Positions 43,471 through 57,846 of a stretch of DNA of 64,000 nucleotides are shown here, in pieces (position 1 is the stretch's first letter; every line of letters begins with the position of its first letter). The notes under the pieces are model-generated. The model searched no databases. It was not told the DNA's origin and was given only the letters and a program-made list of their open reading frames with translations. This stretch comes from Limnohabitans sp. WS1 (GTDB lineage Bacteria; Pseudomonadota; Gammaproteobacteria; Burkholderiales; Burkholderiaceae_C): the NCBI RefSeq assembly GCF_003063265.1, contig NZ_NERU01000001.1:703405-767404 (forward strand). The letters are read 5' to 3'. Both the position numbers and the translations under genes were made by a program.

Positions 43471-44160
43471 TCAGAGGCCTTGTTTTTGTTGCAATGCAAA
43501 GGCCGCCATCACATTGGCCTGCGTGCTGCGGATGTGCTCAGACAGCATGGCGCTGGCCGTTTCGCTGTCACGCCGAAGCACGGCTTTCATCAAGGCGCGG
43601 TGTTCTTCGTCCTTCTTTTTCGAGACTGTTCGGTTGCGTGCGGCAAAGTGCCGATAACGCTCGGCCTGGTCAAACAGGCTCATGCTCCACAGCAGTTGGC
43701 GCTCAGAGGGGCAGGCCGCAATCAGGGTCATGTGAAAGTCCCGGTGACGTTGGCTCCACTCGGCGTCCAGCACCACGGGGCCTTGCGGCAGACGGGATTC
43801 GATTTTTTCGAGCCGATGAAACGTGGCCACGATTTGTGCCTCCCAGGCATCGTCGCCAGCGGCGATGGACTCTTGCAGGGCCGGGATGTCCAGCATCAAG
43901 CGCATCTTGGTGATGTCGGTCAAATCGGAGGGCGAGATGGGGGTGACCCGAAAACCTCGGCGCTCGTCTGCTTTGACCAGGCCTTCTTGCACCAGCCGGT
44001 TCAGGGCTTCGCGCAGGGGGCTGCTCGAGAAGCCGTACATCTGTTGCAAGGCATCGACCTTGAGCTTGCTTTCAGGCGCATGGCGACCCGACAAGACATC
44101 TCCGCGCAAGACTTGGAAGGCCTGCTCTGACAAGGTGGAGTTGGTAGCTGGATTCTGCAT
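43471..44160 (-). CDS. GntR family transcriptional regulator, FadR (FCD) subfamily
   Basis: A 229-residue regulator: winged helix at about 10-75 (LKVDALQQMYGFSSSPLREALNRLVQEGLV) and an FCD effector domain with metal-binding histidines (RHRDFHMTLIAACPS, HRALMKAVLRRD, LSEHIRST). It heads the VOC-FAH-QOR-Bug-AA_synth cluster and probably represses it. TTGTGCA occurs twice, 18 bp apart, in the 30 bp before its start (44171-44196), a possible operator. Confidence 0.87.
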   Translation of the reverse strand: MQNPATNSTLSEQAFQVLRGDVLSGRHAPESKLKVDALQQMYGFSSSPLREALNRLVQEGLVKADERRGFRVTPISPSDLTDITKMRLMLDIPALQESIAAGDDAWEAQIVATFHRLEKIESRLPQGPVVLDAEWSQRHRDFHMTLIAACPSERQLLWSMSLFDQAERYRHFAARNRTVSKKKDEEHRALMKAVLRRDSETASAMLSEHIRSTQANVMAAFALQQKQGL

Positions 44161-44202
44161 GATTTACAAATTGTGCATAAAAAAGAAATTGTGCGCATTC
44201 GA

Positions 44203-44240
44203 GAAAACCCTGAGGACCCGGTGACGGGGTCAGGGTTTTC
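44203..44240 (-). terminator. Terminator after mnmE
   Basis: Perfect 11-bp arms GAAAACCCTGA (44203-44213) and TCAGGGTTTTC (44230-44240), with CCC/GGG pairing inside the loop. It lies about 50 bp after the mnmE stop on the minus strand and insulates gntR. Confidence 0.75.
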
Positions 44241-44287
44241 TTCGAAGAGGAGGGGGTGCGCGGCTTGCGCGAAAAGCGCGAAGCGAC

Positions 44288-45700
44288 TTATTTGCCGATG
44301 CAAAAACTCGAAAAAATCACGCCCAACAAATCGTCGGCGCTGAACTCGCCGGTGATCTCGTTGAGCGCGTTTTGGCCCAGGCGAAGTTCTTCGGCCAGCA
44401 GATCCAGGTTTTGGGCCTGTGCGGCCAGATGGGCGTCGGCCATGTCCAGATGCTCGCGCACCCGGTGCAGCGCCTGCACATGGCGCTCACGGGCAATGAA
44501 CAGGCCTTCGCTGGCTTGTTGCCAGCCGGCTTGGTGCAGCAGTTGCAGTCGCAGGGCTTGCAGGCCCTCTCCAGTGCGTGCCGAAAGCGTCAAACCCGGA
44601 CGATCTCCCGCCAAAAGGGCCGCATCGGCCTTGTTCCACACGTCAAGCACCGCCACGCTGGCGGGCAGGCGACTTTTCAGTCGGGTGGCAATGTCGGCAT
44701 CGGCGGTGTCGTAATCGGCTTGGCCCACGCGGGTCAGGTCGTGCAAAAACAGCACCGCATCAGCGGCTTCAATCTGGCCCCAGGCGCGGGCAATGCCAAT
44801 TTGCTCCACCTCGTCCACGCCCTCGCCCTCACGCAGACCGGCGGTGTCGATCACATGCAGCGGCACGCCTTCGATCTGGATGGTTTGCTGCACCACGTCG
44901 CGCGTGGTGCCCGCTATGGGCGTGACGATGGCCAGCTCTGCCCCGGCCAACGCATTGAGCAGCGAGCTCTTGCCCGCATTGGGCTGGCCCGCGATCACCA
45001 CCTTGATGCCTTCGCGCAGCAAAGCGCCTTGACGGGCTTTGCCCAACACAGTTTGCAGCGCGGCTTGCAGGCGCGTCAGTTGCCCCTGTGCATCGGCTTT
45101 TTGCAAAAAATCAATCTCTTCTTCGGGGAAGTCCAGCGTGGCTTCAACCAGCATGCGCAGGTGAATCAGCGCATCGCGCAGCGCATGGATTTCCTTGGAA
45201 AAATCGCCCGCCAAAGATCGGCTGGCACTGCGTGCAGCGGCCTCTGTGCTGGCGTCGATCAGGTCGGCAATGGCCTCGGCTTGCGCCAAATCGATCTTGT
45301 CGTTCAAAAAAGCCCGTTCAGAAAACTCGCCCGGCTGCGCCACGCGCAAACCCGCCAGACGTGGCTGGCCTGAAGACGGGTCCAATTCGGCGGCCGCTTG
45401 CAGGCAACGCGCCACCAGCAGCTGCAAAACCACCGGCCCGCCGTGCGCTTGCAACTCCAGCACATCCTCGCCTGTGAACGAGTGTGGGGCCACAAAGTGC
45501 AGCGCCAAGCCGTGGTCAATCGGGCTGCCATCGGCATCGGCAAACGGCAAATACGTGGCCTCTCGTGGCTTGAGAGAGCGGCCGCACAAGGCTTGAATCA
45601 GTGAGGCCAAATTGCGGCCCGACACCCGCACGATGCCCACAGCGCCGCGACCCGGTGCGGTGGCGATGGCAACGATGGGTTCCTGGTGTCTGGCGAGCAT
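44288..45700 (-). CDS. mnmE: tRNA modification GTPase MnmE
   Basis: A 470-residue GTPase that, with MnmG, installs the 5-aminomethyl-type group on U34 of several tRNAs. The N-terminal folate-binding domain has [12 protein letters not shown] and [10 protein letters not shown], the G-domain has [14 protein letters not shown] (G1), TTRD (G2), DTAGLREG (G3) and NKAD (G4), and the C-terminus ends with the invariant CIGK. ATG 45700 is chosen because similarity begins with [14 protein letters not shown]. It closes the conserved rpmH-rnpA-yidD-yidC-mnmE block, after a terminator. Confidence 0.96.
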   Translation of the reverse strand: MLARHQEPIVAIATAPGRGAVGIVRVSGRNLASLIQALCGRSLKPREATYLPFADADGSPIDHGLALHFVAPHSFTGEDVLELQAHGGPVVLQLLVARCLQAAAELDPSSGQPRLAGLRVAQPGEFSERAFLNDKIDLAQAEAIADLIDASTEAAARSASRSLAGDFSKEIHALRDALIHLRMLVEATLDFPEEEIDFLQKADAQGQLTRLQAALQTVLGKARQGALLREGIKVVIAGQPNAGKSSLLNALAGAELAIVTPIAGTTRDVVQQTIQIEGVPLHVIDTAGLREGEGVDEVEQIGIARAWGQIEAADAVLFLHDLTRVGQADYDTADADIATRLKSRLPASVAVLDVWNKADAALLAGDRPGLTLSARTGEGLQALRLQLLHQAGWQQASEGLFIARERHVQALHRVREHLDMADAHLAAQAQNLDLLAEELRLGQNALNEITGEFSADDLLGVIFSSFCIGK

Positions 45701-45753
45701 GGTCAGTGGTCCATCACAAAAAGGGGTTGGGTGAAAAGCGGCCACAGGTCAAG

Positions 45754-45782
45754 GCCAAAAAAAGGCCGCTTTCGCGGCCTTT
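45754..45782 (-). terminator. Terminator after yidC
   Basis: Stem AAAGGCCGC (45761-45769) / GCGGCCTTT (45774-45782) with a TTTC loop, followed on the minus strand by seven T. It is 14 bp after the yidC stop. Confidence 0.88.
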
Positions 45783-45796
45783 CGAGTCGACAGGTT

Positions 45797-47509
45797 TTAC
45801 TTGAACTTGGGCAAGTTGAACTGTGGCGGCACGCCCATTCGGGTGTTGATCATCCACTGCTGGGCGATCGACAAGATGTTGTTCGTGATCCAGTACAGCA
45901 CCAGGCCGGCGGGGAAGAAGAAGAACATCACCGAGAACACCAGGGGCATGATCCACATCAGCTTGGCTTGCATCGGGTCGGGTGGCGCGGGGTTCAAGGC
46001 CGTTTGCAGCAAAGTGGTCAAAGTCATGACCAAAGGCAAGATGAAATAGGGATCGGGTGCCGACAAGTCGTGGATCCAGAGAACCCAAGGCGCGTTGCGC
46101 ATTTCGACGCTGGACAAAAGCACCCAGTACAAAGCGATGAACACCGGGATCTGAATCATGATCGGGAAGCAGCCACCCATGGGGTTGACCTTTTCTTCGC
46201 GGTAGATCTTCATCATCTCTTGCTGCATTTTTTGCGGATCGTTTTTCAGGCGTTCGCGCATTTCCATGATCTTGGGGTTGATGGCTTTCATCTTGGCCAT
46301 GCTCGAATAGGCCTTGGCATTGAGCCAGTAGAACGCAATCTTGAGCAAAAGCACCAGCGCCACGATCGACCAGCCCCAGTTTTGAATGAAGCTGAACAGC
46401 TTGTCGAGCAACCAGTACAAAGGCTTGGACAGCATGGCCAGCCAGCCGTAGTCTTTGACCAAGTCCAGGCCAGGGGCCAAGGCCTCGAGCACTTTTTCTT
46501 CTTGTGGGCCGCTGAACAGCTGGGCACTCAGCGTTTTGGACTGGCCTGGGGCCAGATCGGCCAAAGGCGTGATCATGCCCACCGCATACAAATTGGTGTC
46601 CACCTTGCGCACAAAGTTTTCGCGCTGAATGCCGTCCGCCAGCAGCCAAGCTGTTGCAAAGTAGTGCTGCACCATGGCCACATAGCCATTGGGCGATGTC
46701 TTGTCGATTTCAGCCTTGTTCTTTTCAATGTCGCTGAACTCGACCTTTTGGTACTTCTTGGCCTCGGTGTAAACAGCAGGGCCGGTAAAGGTGGAATAGA
46801 ACGAAGACTCGCCAGCGGGTTTGTTGCCATCACGCACCAACTGCAAGTACAGCTGTGGCGACACTGTGCTTGTGCCCGTGTTGATCACCTCGTGTTTGAC
46901 GCCAATGGCGTAACTGCCACGGTTGAGGGTGTAGGTTTTGACCAGTTTCACGCCATTCAAAGCTTCCGATTCGAATCGCAGTGTCAATTGGTCCTGGCCG
47001 TCTTTCAGGCTTTTTTCACCACTGAAGCGCATCAGCGTTTTGTGGGTGGGGAAGTTGCCACCAATCAAGCCGGTCTGGGCGTTGTAAACGCGTGTGCCAC
47101 TTTGGTCCAGAAAGACAAAAGGCTTGGTCGTGTCCACAAAATCATTGTGCTTGGTGAACTCGCTGCGCACCAAGTTACCGCCTTCGGTGTCAAAGCTGAG
47201 CTTGAGCACGTCGGTGCTGACCTCGATTTTTTCACTGTTGGCTGGCGATGCCGCACCTGCGCTCACAGGCACTTGACCTGGCGATGCAACGCTCGTGGTG
47301 GCCGCCGGGACACCCTGCACAGCCGCAGCTGCGGCTGCGGCTGCGGCTGCGGCCGGAGCCGATGCTGCCGAAGCAGGCGCTGAAACAGCAGGCACTGGCT
47401 TGGGGAAGAAAGTGGCAGGGCGGCCGTTGTAGACCTGCCATTGATCCCAAAGCAGAACCATGGAGAAACCAAAAATCACCCAGAGGATGGTGCGGCGGAT
47501 ATCGTTCAT
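45797..47509 (-). CDS. yidC: Membrane protein insertase YidC
   Basis: A 570-residue insertase: an N-terminal helix, a large periplasmic beta-sandwich (about 100-345) and the conserved C-terminal five-helix 60KD_IMP core with NPMGGCFPIMIQIPVFIALYW and the positively charged LNAKAYSSMAKM region. Between helix 1 and the periplasmic domain the linker has an 11-residue alanine run, encoded by a perfect GCTGCG-type hexanucleotide repeat around 47323-47358. ATG 47509 overlaps yidD by 4 bp; frames further upstream are not used. Confidence 0.95.
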   Translation of the reverse strand: MNDIRRTILWVIFGFSMVLLWDQWQVYNGRPATFFPKPVPAVSAPASAASAPAAAAAAAAAAAVQGVPAATTSVASPGQVPVSAGAASPANSEKIEVSTDVLKLSFDTEGGNLVRSEFTKHNDFVDTTKPFVFLDQSGTRVYNAQTGLIGGNFPTHKTLMRFSGEKSLKDGQDQLTLRFESEALNGVKLVKTYTLNRGSYAIGVKHEVINTGTSTVSPQLYLQLVRDGNKPAGESSFYSTFTGPAVYTEAKKYQKVEFSDIEKNKAEIDKTSPNGYVAMVQHYFATAWLLADGIQRENFVRKVDTNLYAVGMITPLADLAPGQSKTLSAQLFSGPQEEKVLEALAPGLDLVKDYGWLAMLSKPLYWLLDKLFSFIQNWGWSIVALVLLLKIAFYWLNAKAYSSMAKMKAINPKIMEMRERLKNDPQKMQQEMMKIYREEKVNPMGGCFPIMIQIPVFIALYWVLLSSVEMRNAPWVLWIHDLSAPDPYFILPLVMTLTTLLQTALNPAPPDPMQAKLMWIMPLVFSVMFFFFPAGLVLYWITNNILSIAQQWMINTRMGVPPQFNLPKFK

Positions 47510-47778
47510 GAAGGCTTCTTTGACGAAGTAGGGGAAAACAAAGCCGTGAACAGGCGGGGGGCCTGTTCTGGAATGGGGTCGTGACCGCCTTGGCACCAAG
47601 GTTGGCAACGCATCAGTCGGTGCACCGTCATGTAAGTGCCTGCTGCAGCGCCATGCGTTTCCAGGGCTTGCAGGGCATACGCCGAGCAAGTGGGCTCAAA
47701 CCGGCAAGACGAACCCAGCCAAGGACTCAGCAACAAGCGGTAGCCACGCACCAACAACATCAACAAACGCTGCATCAT
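47506..47778 (-). CDS. yidD: Membrane protein insertion efficiency factor YidD
   Basis: A 90-residue protein with the family core LLLSPWLGSSCRFEPTCSAYALQAL and a three-cysteine pattern including the CQPWCQGG segment. An amphipathic N-terminus tethers it to the membrane near YidC. It overlaps both rnpA and yidC by 4 bp. Either of two adjacent ATGs (47778 or 47775) could be used. Confidence 0.93.
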   Translation of the reverse strand: MMQRLLMLLVRGYRLLLSPWLGSSCRFEPTCSAYALQALETHGAAAGTYMTVHRLMRCQPWCQGGHDPIPEQAPRLFTALFSPTSSKKPS

Positions 47779-48212
47779 GGCTGGCCTTTGGGGGTGATGG
47801 CACGCTCGAATAACTGCAAAAGCTCTTGGCGCACCGCCAACTTCAGCGGTTCGGAGCTGGCGCTGATGAACTGTTTGCGGTCAAAACCCGTGCGCAAGCG
47901 AACCACATGGGCAGCCAAGGGCAAACGATCACCAAAGTGTTCGCTGACGTTGTAAATCTGGCGCTTGATGGCATTGCGCGTGACCGCGCGGCGAGCCCAG
48001 CGTTTGGGCACCATGGCACCCAGCCAGACATCGGCCAAGTCAAAAAGGGCCTGCTCCGGTGAAGGTGCAGGCCCGACTTGATCGGCTTGAGCCAAAGAGG
48101 TGTCTGTCAAGGCAGCCAAGTTCAAGCGATGCAACGCAAAATGCGCCGTGCGCGAGACTGTGCCGCCAGCCAGGGTGGCCTGAAATTGTGGGCGTGTTTT
48201 TAGACGCTGCAC
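47775..48212 (-). CDS. rnpA: Ribonuclease P protein component
   Basis: A 145-residue basic protein that assists the RNase P RNA in tRNA 5' processing. The RNR signature is RRAVTRNAIKRQIYN. A roughly 25-residue insertion (LTDTSLAQADQVGPAPSPEQ) after the N-terminal strand makes it longer than the usual 115-125. It lies between rpmH and yidD as in most bacteria. Confidence 0.93.
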   Translation of the reverse strand: MQRLKTRPQFQATLAGGTVSRTAHFALHRLNLAALTDTSLAQADQVGPAPSPEQALFDLADVWLGAMVPKRWARRAVTRNAIKRQIYNVSEHFGDRLPLAAHVVRLRTGFDRKQFISASSEPLKLAVRQELLQLFERAITPKGQP

Positions 48213-48279
48213 GGTGGCCTGGCCCCAGCTTCAACCGCCTGCAGCAACAACGGGTTACTGCCAGACGGTTGTGCGGACA

Positions 48280-48414
48280 TTAGACAGCCAGACGCTTGCG
48301 GCCCTTGGCGCGGCGTGCGTTGATCACGGCACGGCCACCACGGGTTTTCATGCGAACCAGAAAACCGTGTGTACGGGCGCGACGTGTCTTGGATGGTTGG
48401 TAGGTGCGTTTCAT
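48280..48414 (-). CDS. rpmH: 50S ribosomal protein L34
   Basis: The complete 44-residue L34 begins [18 protein letters not shown] and ends [11 protein letters not shown], matching the universal pattern. The longer open frame upstream (to 48483) lies in the origin region and is not used. Confidence 0.97.
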   Translation of the reverse strand: MKRTYQPSKTRRARTHGFLVRMKTRGGRAVINARRAKGRKRLAV

Positions 48415-48656
48415 AACTCTTCCTTTGTGCCCAATGCCATGAATCAGCGTTGGGCGAAACCCAAGATTATCGCAAACTTTCACAAGCTAGGCAAATCGCT
48501 GTGAATTTTGACCCAAGTGTTGTGAGGGTGGATCAAATGGGCCGATGTGGTTTATGATCGCCCTCCCGGTTCGTTTCGGCATGTGGATAAGCTCTTGATA
48601 AGCCTTCATATCCCATCGCCCCAGATCCCTACTGTCCACAAAAAAACAAGATCAAC
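48415..48656. other. oriC: rpmH-dnaA intergenic region, probable replication origin
   Basis: Genes to the left run on the minus strand and dnaA-dnaN-gyrB to the right on the plus strand. One perfect DnaA box is present (TGTGGATAA at 48582-48590, the complement of TTATCCACA); CTGTCCACA at 48632-48640 differs at two positions. I found no further strong boxes and no clear 13-mer AT cluster, so the origin may extend elsewhere or use weak boxes. The region also holds the dnaA and rpmH promoters. Confidence 0.6.
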
Positions 48657-50057
48657 ATGTCCGAGGGAACCCCCCCAGAATTTCAGTCCGATGTCGGGCA
48701 AGCGCTGTGGCAAACCTGCTGTGACGAGCTGTCACGCGAGATGCCCGAGCAGCAGTTCAACACCTGGATCAAACCCCTGACTGCACAGGTCTCCGACGAC
48801 CAACAAAAGGTGACTTTGTTTGTTGCCAACCGCTTCAAACTCGACTGGGTCCGTGCCCAATATGCGGGCCGTTTGTCGGCCACACTCGAAAGTCTTCAGG
48901 GTCACCCTGTTCAAATTGAGTTAGTGATTACTCCTCGTGAAGGCGGCATCAGGCCAGCGCGTGCATCCACACCTTCTTCCATGGAAGTGCGGCCAGAACC
49001 CACACCAGCTGTAGAAGAGCCGGTCACCAACACCTTCCGCAGTCGACTCAACACCGCCTTGACCTTTGACAACCTGGTCGAGGGCACCGCCAACCGCATG
49101 GCCAGGGCCGCCGCCATGCACGTTTCGGGCTCACCCGGGCAGCTTTACAACCCCTTGTTCATCTACGGCGGTGTGGGTTTGGGCAAGACCCACTTGATGC
49201 ATGCCATCGGCAACAAACTGCTGGCCGAGCGCCCCGAAGCCAAAGTTTTGTACATCCACGCTGAACAGTTTGTGTCGGATGTGGTTAAAGCCTATCAGCG
49301 CAAGACTTTTGACGAGTTCAAGTACCACTACCACTCGCTCGATTTGCTGCTGATCGACGATGTGCAATTCTTTGCCAACAAAGACCGCACGCAAGAAGAA
49401 TTCTTCAACGCCTTTGAGGCCCTGCTGGCCAAAAAGTCGCACATTGTGATGACCAGCGACACCTACCCCAAGGGCCTGGCCGACATCCATGAGCGTCTGG
49501 TTTCGCGCTTTGATTCGGGCCTGACGGTGGCCATGGAGCCGCCCGAGTTGGAGATGAGGGTGGCCATTTTGATCAACAAAGCCATCAGCGAAGGCAGTGA
49601 AATGCCCGAAGAGGTGGCGTTTTTTGTGGCCAAAAACGTGCGCTCCAACGTGCGTGAGCTCGAAGGCGCCCTGCGCAAAATCCTCGCTTATTCGCGCTTT
49701 AACCAAAAAGAAATCTCCATTCAGCTGGCCCGCGACGCCCTGCGCGACCTGCTCTCCATTCAAAACCGCCAGATCAGCGTCGAGAACATCCAGAAAACGG
49801 TGGCCGACTACTACAAGATCAAGGTTGCCGACATGTACAGCAAAAAGCGCCCGGCCAGCATTGCCCGCCCGCGCCAGATTGCCATGTACCTGGCCAAGGA
49901 AATGACCCAAAAGAGCCTGCCCGAAATTGGTGAGCTGTTTGGCGGACGCGACCACACCACGGTGCTGCATGCGGTGCGCAAAATCAGCGCCGAACGCTTG
50001 CAAATGACCGAGCTGAACCAGCAACTGCACGTTCTGGAGCAAACGCTCAAAGGCTGA
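48657..50057 (+). CDS. dnaA: Chromosomal replication initiator DnaA
   Basis: A 466-residue initiator. Domain I is at 1-90, a short linker about 95-130 (rich in Pro/Thr/Glu), and the AAA+ domain has Walker A GGVGLGKT at 171-178 and Walker [11 protein letters not shown]. The C-terminal domain IV has the DnaA-box-binding signature [15 protein letters not shown]. Confidence 0.98.
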   Translation: MSEGTPPEFQSDVGQALWQTCCDELSREMPEQQFNTWIKPLTAQVSDDQQKVTLFVANRFKLDWVRAQYAGRLSATLESLQGHPVQIELVITPREGGIRPARASTPSSMEVRPEPTPAVEEPVTNTFRSRLNTALTFDNLVEGTANRMARAAAMHVSGSPGQLYNPLFIYGGVGLGKTHLMHAIGNKLLAERPEAKVLYIHAEQFVSDVVKAYQRKTFDEFKYHYHSLDLLLIDDVQFFANKDRTQEEFFNAFEALLAKKSHIVMTSDTYPKGLADIHERLVSRFDSGLTVAMEPPELEMRVAILINKAISEGSEMPEEVAFFVAKNVRSNVRELEGALRKILAYSRFNQKEISIQLARDALRDLLSIQNRQISVENIQKTVADYYKIKVADMYSKKRPASIARPRQIAMYLAKEMTQKSLPEIGELFGGRDHTTVLHAVRKISAERLQMTELNQQLHVLEQTLKG

Positions 50058-50207
50058 ATGCCGCTCCAGGCCATGATCTCCTGTCATTTACAAGGTTCTG
50101 AGCAGTTTTTAGCCGTTTTGCAGCCAAAAAAAGAGAAAATGCGCTTTATTGCACTGCCCGGACCGCTTTGTGCGTTCGTGGGCTGAAACAACACCAAAGG
50201 TAGACCC

Positions 50208-54004
<3,797 letters not shown>

Positions 54005-54024
54005 TGGGCAATTGAAAGCCTTTG

Positions 54025-54939
54025 ATGACCCCGCAAGGCACTCAATACGCCCTGTTCGAGTCGGCAGAGGTCATGCCTGTTAAACAACAGTTGCACGCTG
54101 CAACTGTTGTGAATGTCCGTCGTTTCAGCGACTATGTGGTTTACGTCGATGAGAGCGGAGACCATTCACTTGAGCGCATAGATCCCGACTATCCGGTGTT
54201 TGTGCTCGCTCTTTGTGTGTTTCATAAACGACATTACGCCGAGAAAATTATTCCGGCAGTTGAAAAGCTGAAGTTCAACTACTTTGGCCATGACAGCGTG
54301 GTGCTGCACGAGCATGAAATTCGCAAGCAAAAAGGTGATTTCGCTTTTTTGAGCCACAAGCCTACACGCGAAGAGTTCATTGGCCGGTTATCTTCCATCA
54401 TGGATGCGAGCAATTTCATTTTGATGTCTTGTGTGGTCGACAAGGCGCGATTGAATCGACATGAAGGCGCTGGCTCCAACCCTTATCACATTGCGTTAGG
54501 CATCTGCTTGGAGGTTCTGCGGGAATTTTTGGCAGAAAAAACGCAGGATCACCTCCAGACACATGTTTTGGTCGAGTGTCGCGGCAAGAAGGAAGACGCC
54601 GAACTGGAATTGGAATTCAGACGCATTTGCGATGGCGAAAACCCGGGCAATCGACAGCTGCCGTTCAACGTCATCTTTGCTGACAAGAAAACCAACCTGA
54701 CCGGTCTGCAACTGGCCGACTTGGTGGCCAGGCCCGTCGGGCTGAATTACATACGGCCCGAGCAGGCAAACCAAGCCTTTGAGTTGCTCAAGAACAAATT
54801 CTTTTGGGCCGGAGGACGGGACCGTGCTGGGCAAGGCTACCAAAATGTAGGGTTGAAGATTTACCCTCCCCAGAAAGCGAAAAGCCCCGATGAACCCACC
54901 GAGGCTGTAGCGCCGACCGGGAACCCCCAATCCACTTGA
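54025..54939 (+). CDS. DUF3800 domain protein
   Basis: A roughly 304-residue protein with the DUF3800 start YVVYVDESGDHSL near residue 40. Further acidic residues (HEHEIRK, LVECRGKKEDAELE, LTGLQLADLVARPVG) fit the predicted RNase H-like fold with Asp/Glu active site. The function is unproven; members are often found in defence islands and on plasmids. ATG 54025 and ATG 54073 are both possible, neither with a strong ribosome binding site. The gene is the only content of a 969-bp segment (54005-54973) bounded by two identical gyrB tails. Its codon use is less GC-rich than that of gyrB, suggesting transfer. Confidence 0.78.
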   Translation: MTPQGTQYALFESAEVMPVKQQLHAATVVNVRRFSDYVVYVDESGDHSLERIDPDYPVFVLALCVFHKRHYAEKIIPAVEKLKFNYFGHDSVVLHEHEIRKQKGDFAFLSHKPTREEFIGRLSSIMDASNFILMSCVVDKARLNRHEGAGSNPYHIALGICLEVLREFLAEKTQDHLQTHVLVECRGKKEDAELELEFRRICDGENPGNRQLPFNVIFADKKTNLTGLQLADLVARPVGLNYIRPEQANQAFELLKNKFFWAGGRDRAGQGYQNVGLKIYPPQKAKSPDEPTEAVAPTGNPQST

Positions 54940-54973
54940 TTCGTAGTCTACAACAAAAAATGACTGGCTCATA

Positions 54974-55083
54974 ACGCCATCGAAGCCGACCGCGTGTTCA
55001 CCATGCTCATGGGCGACGAAGTCGAGCCACGCCGCCACTTCATCGAAAGCAACGCGCTGCGGGCGGGGAATATTGATATTTGA
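54974..55083. repeat. gyrB 3'-end repeat, second copy (exact)
   Basis: 110 bp, 100% identical to the native gyrB end, including the stop codon. It is preceded by TGACTGGCTCATA and followed by GTATGTGAAC, both unlike the native flanks. It acts as the right border of the DUF3800 cassette. Confidence 0.95.
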
Positions 55084-55206
55084 GTATGTGAACTGCTGAA
55101 GTCACACCATCAACGGCCACAGAGCCGGGTGGGCTTCAGTTTTTGGTCAGGGAGGCCAGAGACGATGTTTTCACTGAATGGCCCCGTCGTGGGCATATCC
55201 AAAAGA

Positions 55207-55231
55207 AAAAGCCCGCACAAGGCGGGCTTTT
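55207..55231 (+). terminator. Rho-independent terminator in the cassette region
   Basis: Stem AAAAGCCCGC (55207-55216) / GCGGGCTTTT (55222-55231) with a 5-nt loop and flanking A and T runs, so it could work in either direction. No gene ends close to it, so it may be left over from deleted cassette DNA. Confidence 0.7.
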
Positions 55232-55297
55232 CAGACTTCATCTGTCCTCGGGGGGAGCTTTCGCCAACGTGTCCCAAGGCTAGTGCTGCAATTCTAA

Positions 55298-55552
55298 GCT
55301 GCATGCGATCGCTCAGATCTGCATAGGATCAACAAGACCACCGCACAAATTCGTTCCATGGTCTATTCGGAGCTGGAGCTCATCAGGAAATTACGCAACA
55401 GGATTGCGCACCATGAACCCATTTTCCAGCGCAATCTGGCAACTGATTTTCAGAAAATCCATGATCTGATCGCTGTCCGATGTCCCATCACCGCAGCGTG
55501 GATGCTGCAAAACCAAGGGGCACAGGCGCTGATTTCAAACAAACCGGTTTGA
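55298..55552 (+). pseudogene. C-terminal fragment of an Abi-like (Abi_2) abortive infection protein
   Basis: An open frame of 84 codons after a TAA at 55295-55297; the longest ATG start is 55358 (64 aa). The segment ELELIRKLRNRIAHHEPIF is the hallmark RxRN...HHE motif of Abi_2/AbiD-type proteins (a HEPN-like RNase signature, R-x4-6-H). The rest (QKIHDLIAVRCPITAAWML) resembles the family's C-terminus. A full protein is about 300 residues, so some 200 residues are missing; 55084-55297 shows no recognisable N-terminus. It is a relic of a defence gene in a roughly 480-bp segment between two gyrB remnants. Confidence 0.6.
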
Positions 55553-57570
<2,018 letters not shown>

Positions 57571-57623
57571 GTCTTCGGGGTGGTCTTGATGCGATTGCTC
57601 CCGCTCATCGCATCAGGTTTTTT

Positions 57624-57696
57624 GTGGGAGCGGCGCCCTCGCCGCGATAAAGCCTCGCATACCACCACACATCGCCCCGAGGGCGGGGCTCCCACA
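57624..57696. repeat. REP-like palindromic element, family A
   Basis: Ends GTGGGAGCGGCGCCC and GGGGCTCCCAC with internal CCGCGAT, AAGCCTCGCATACCAC and CATCGCCCC, the same layout as 13259-13337. It lies in the 276-bp gap between the convergent fghA and hipA genes; the rest of the gap shows nothing. Confidence 0.75.
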
Positions 57697-57846
57697 GGGA
57701 TCGCTGCGTCCAGGCGGCACACGCTGAAAAGCCACCGACGGAATACCGGTGAACAAAATTCAAATTTCAGCGTGCCGGATCACCAGCAGCATTGTCAGCG
57801 CCCTCTCATTGGACAGCGGACCAATGCTCCTGCTGTCATTAACAAG

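Noticed and set aside
45686..47383. A 565-codon open frame on the plus strand
   Set aside because: It is antisense to yidC, a certain gene.
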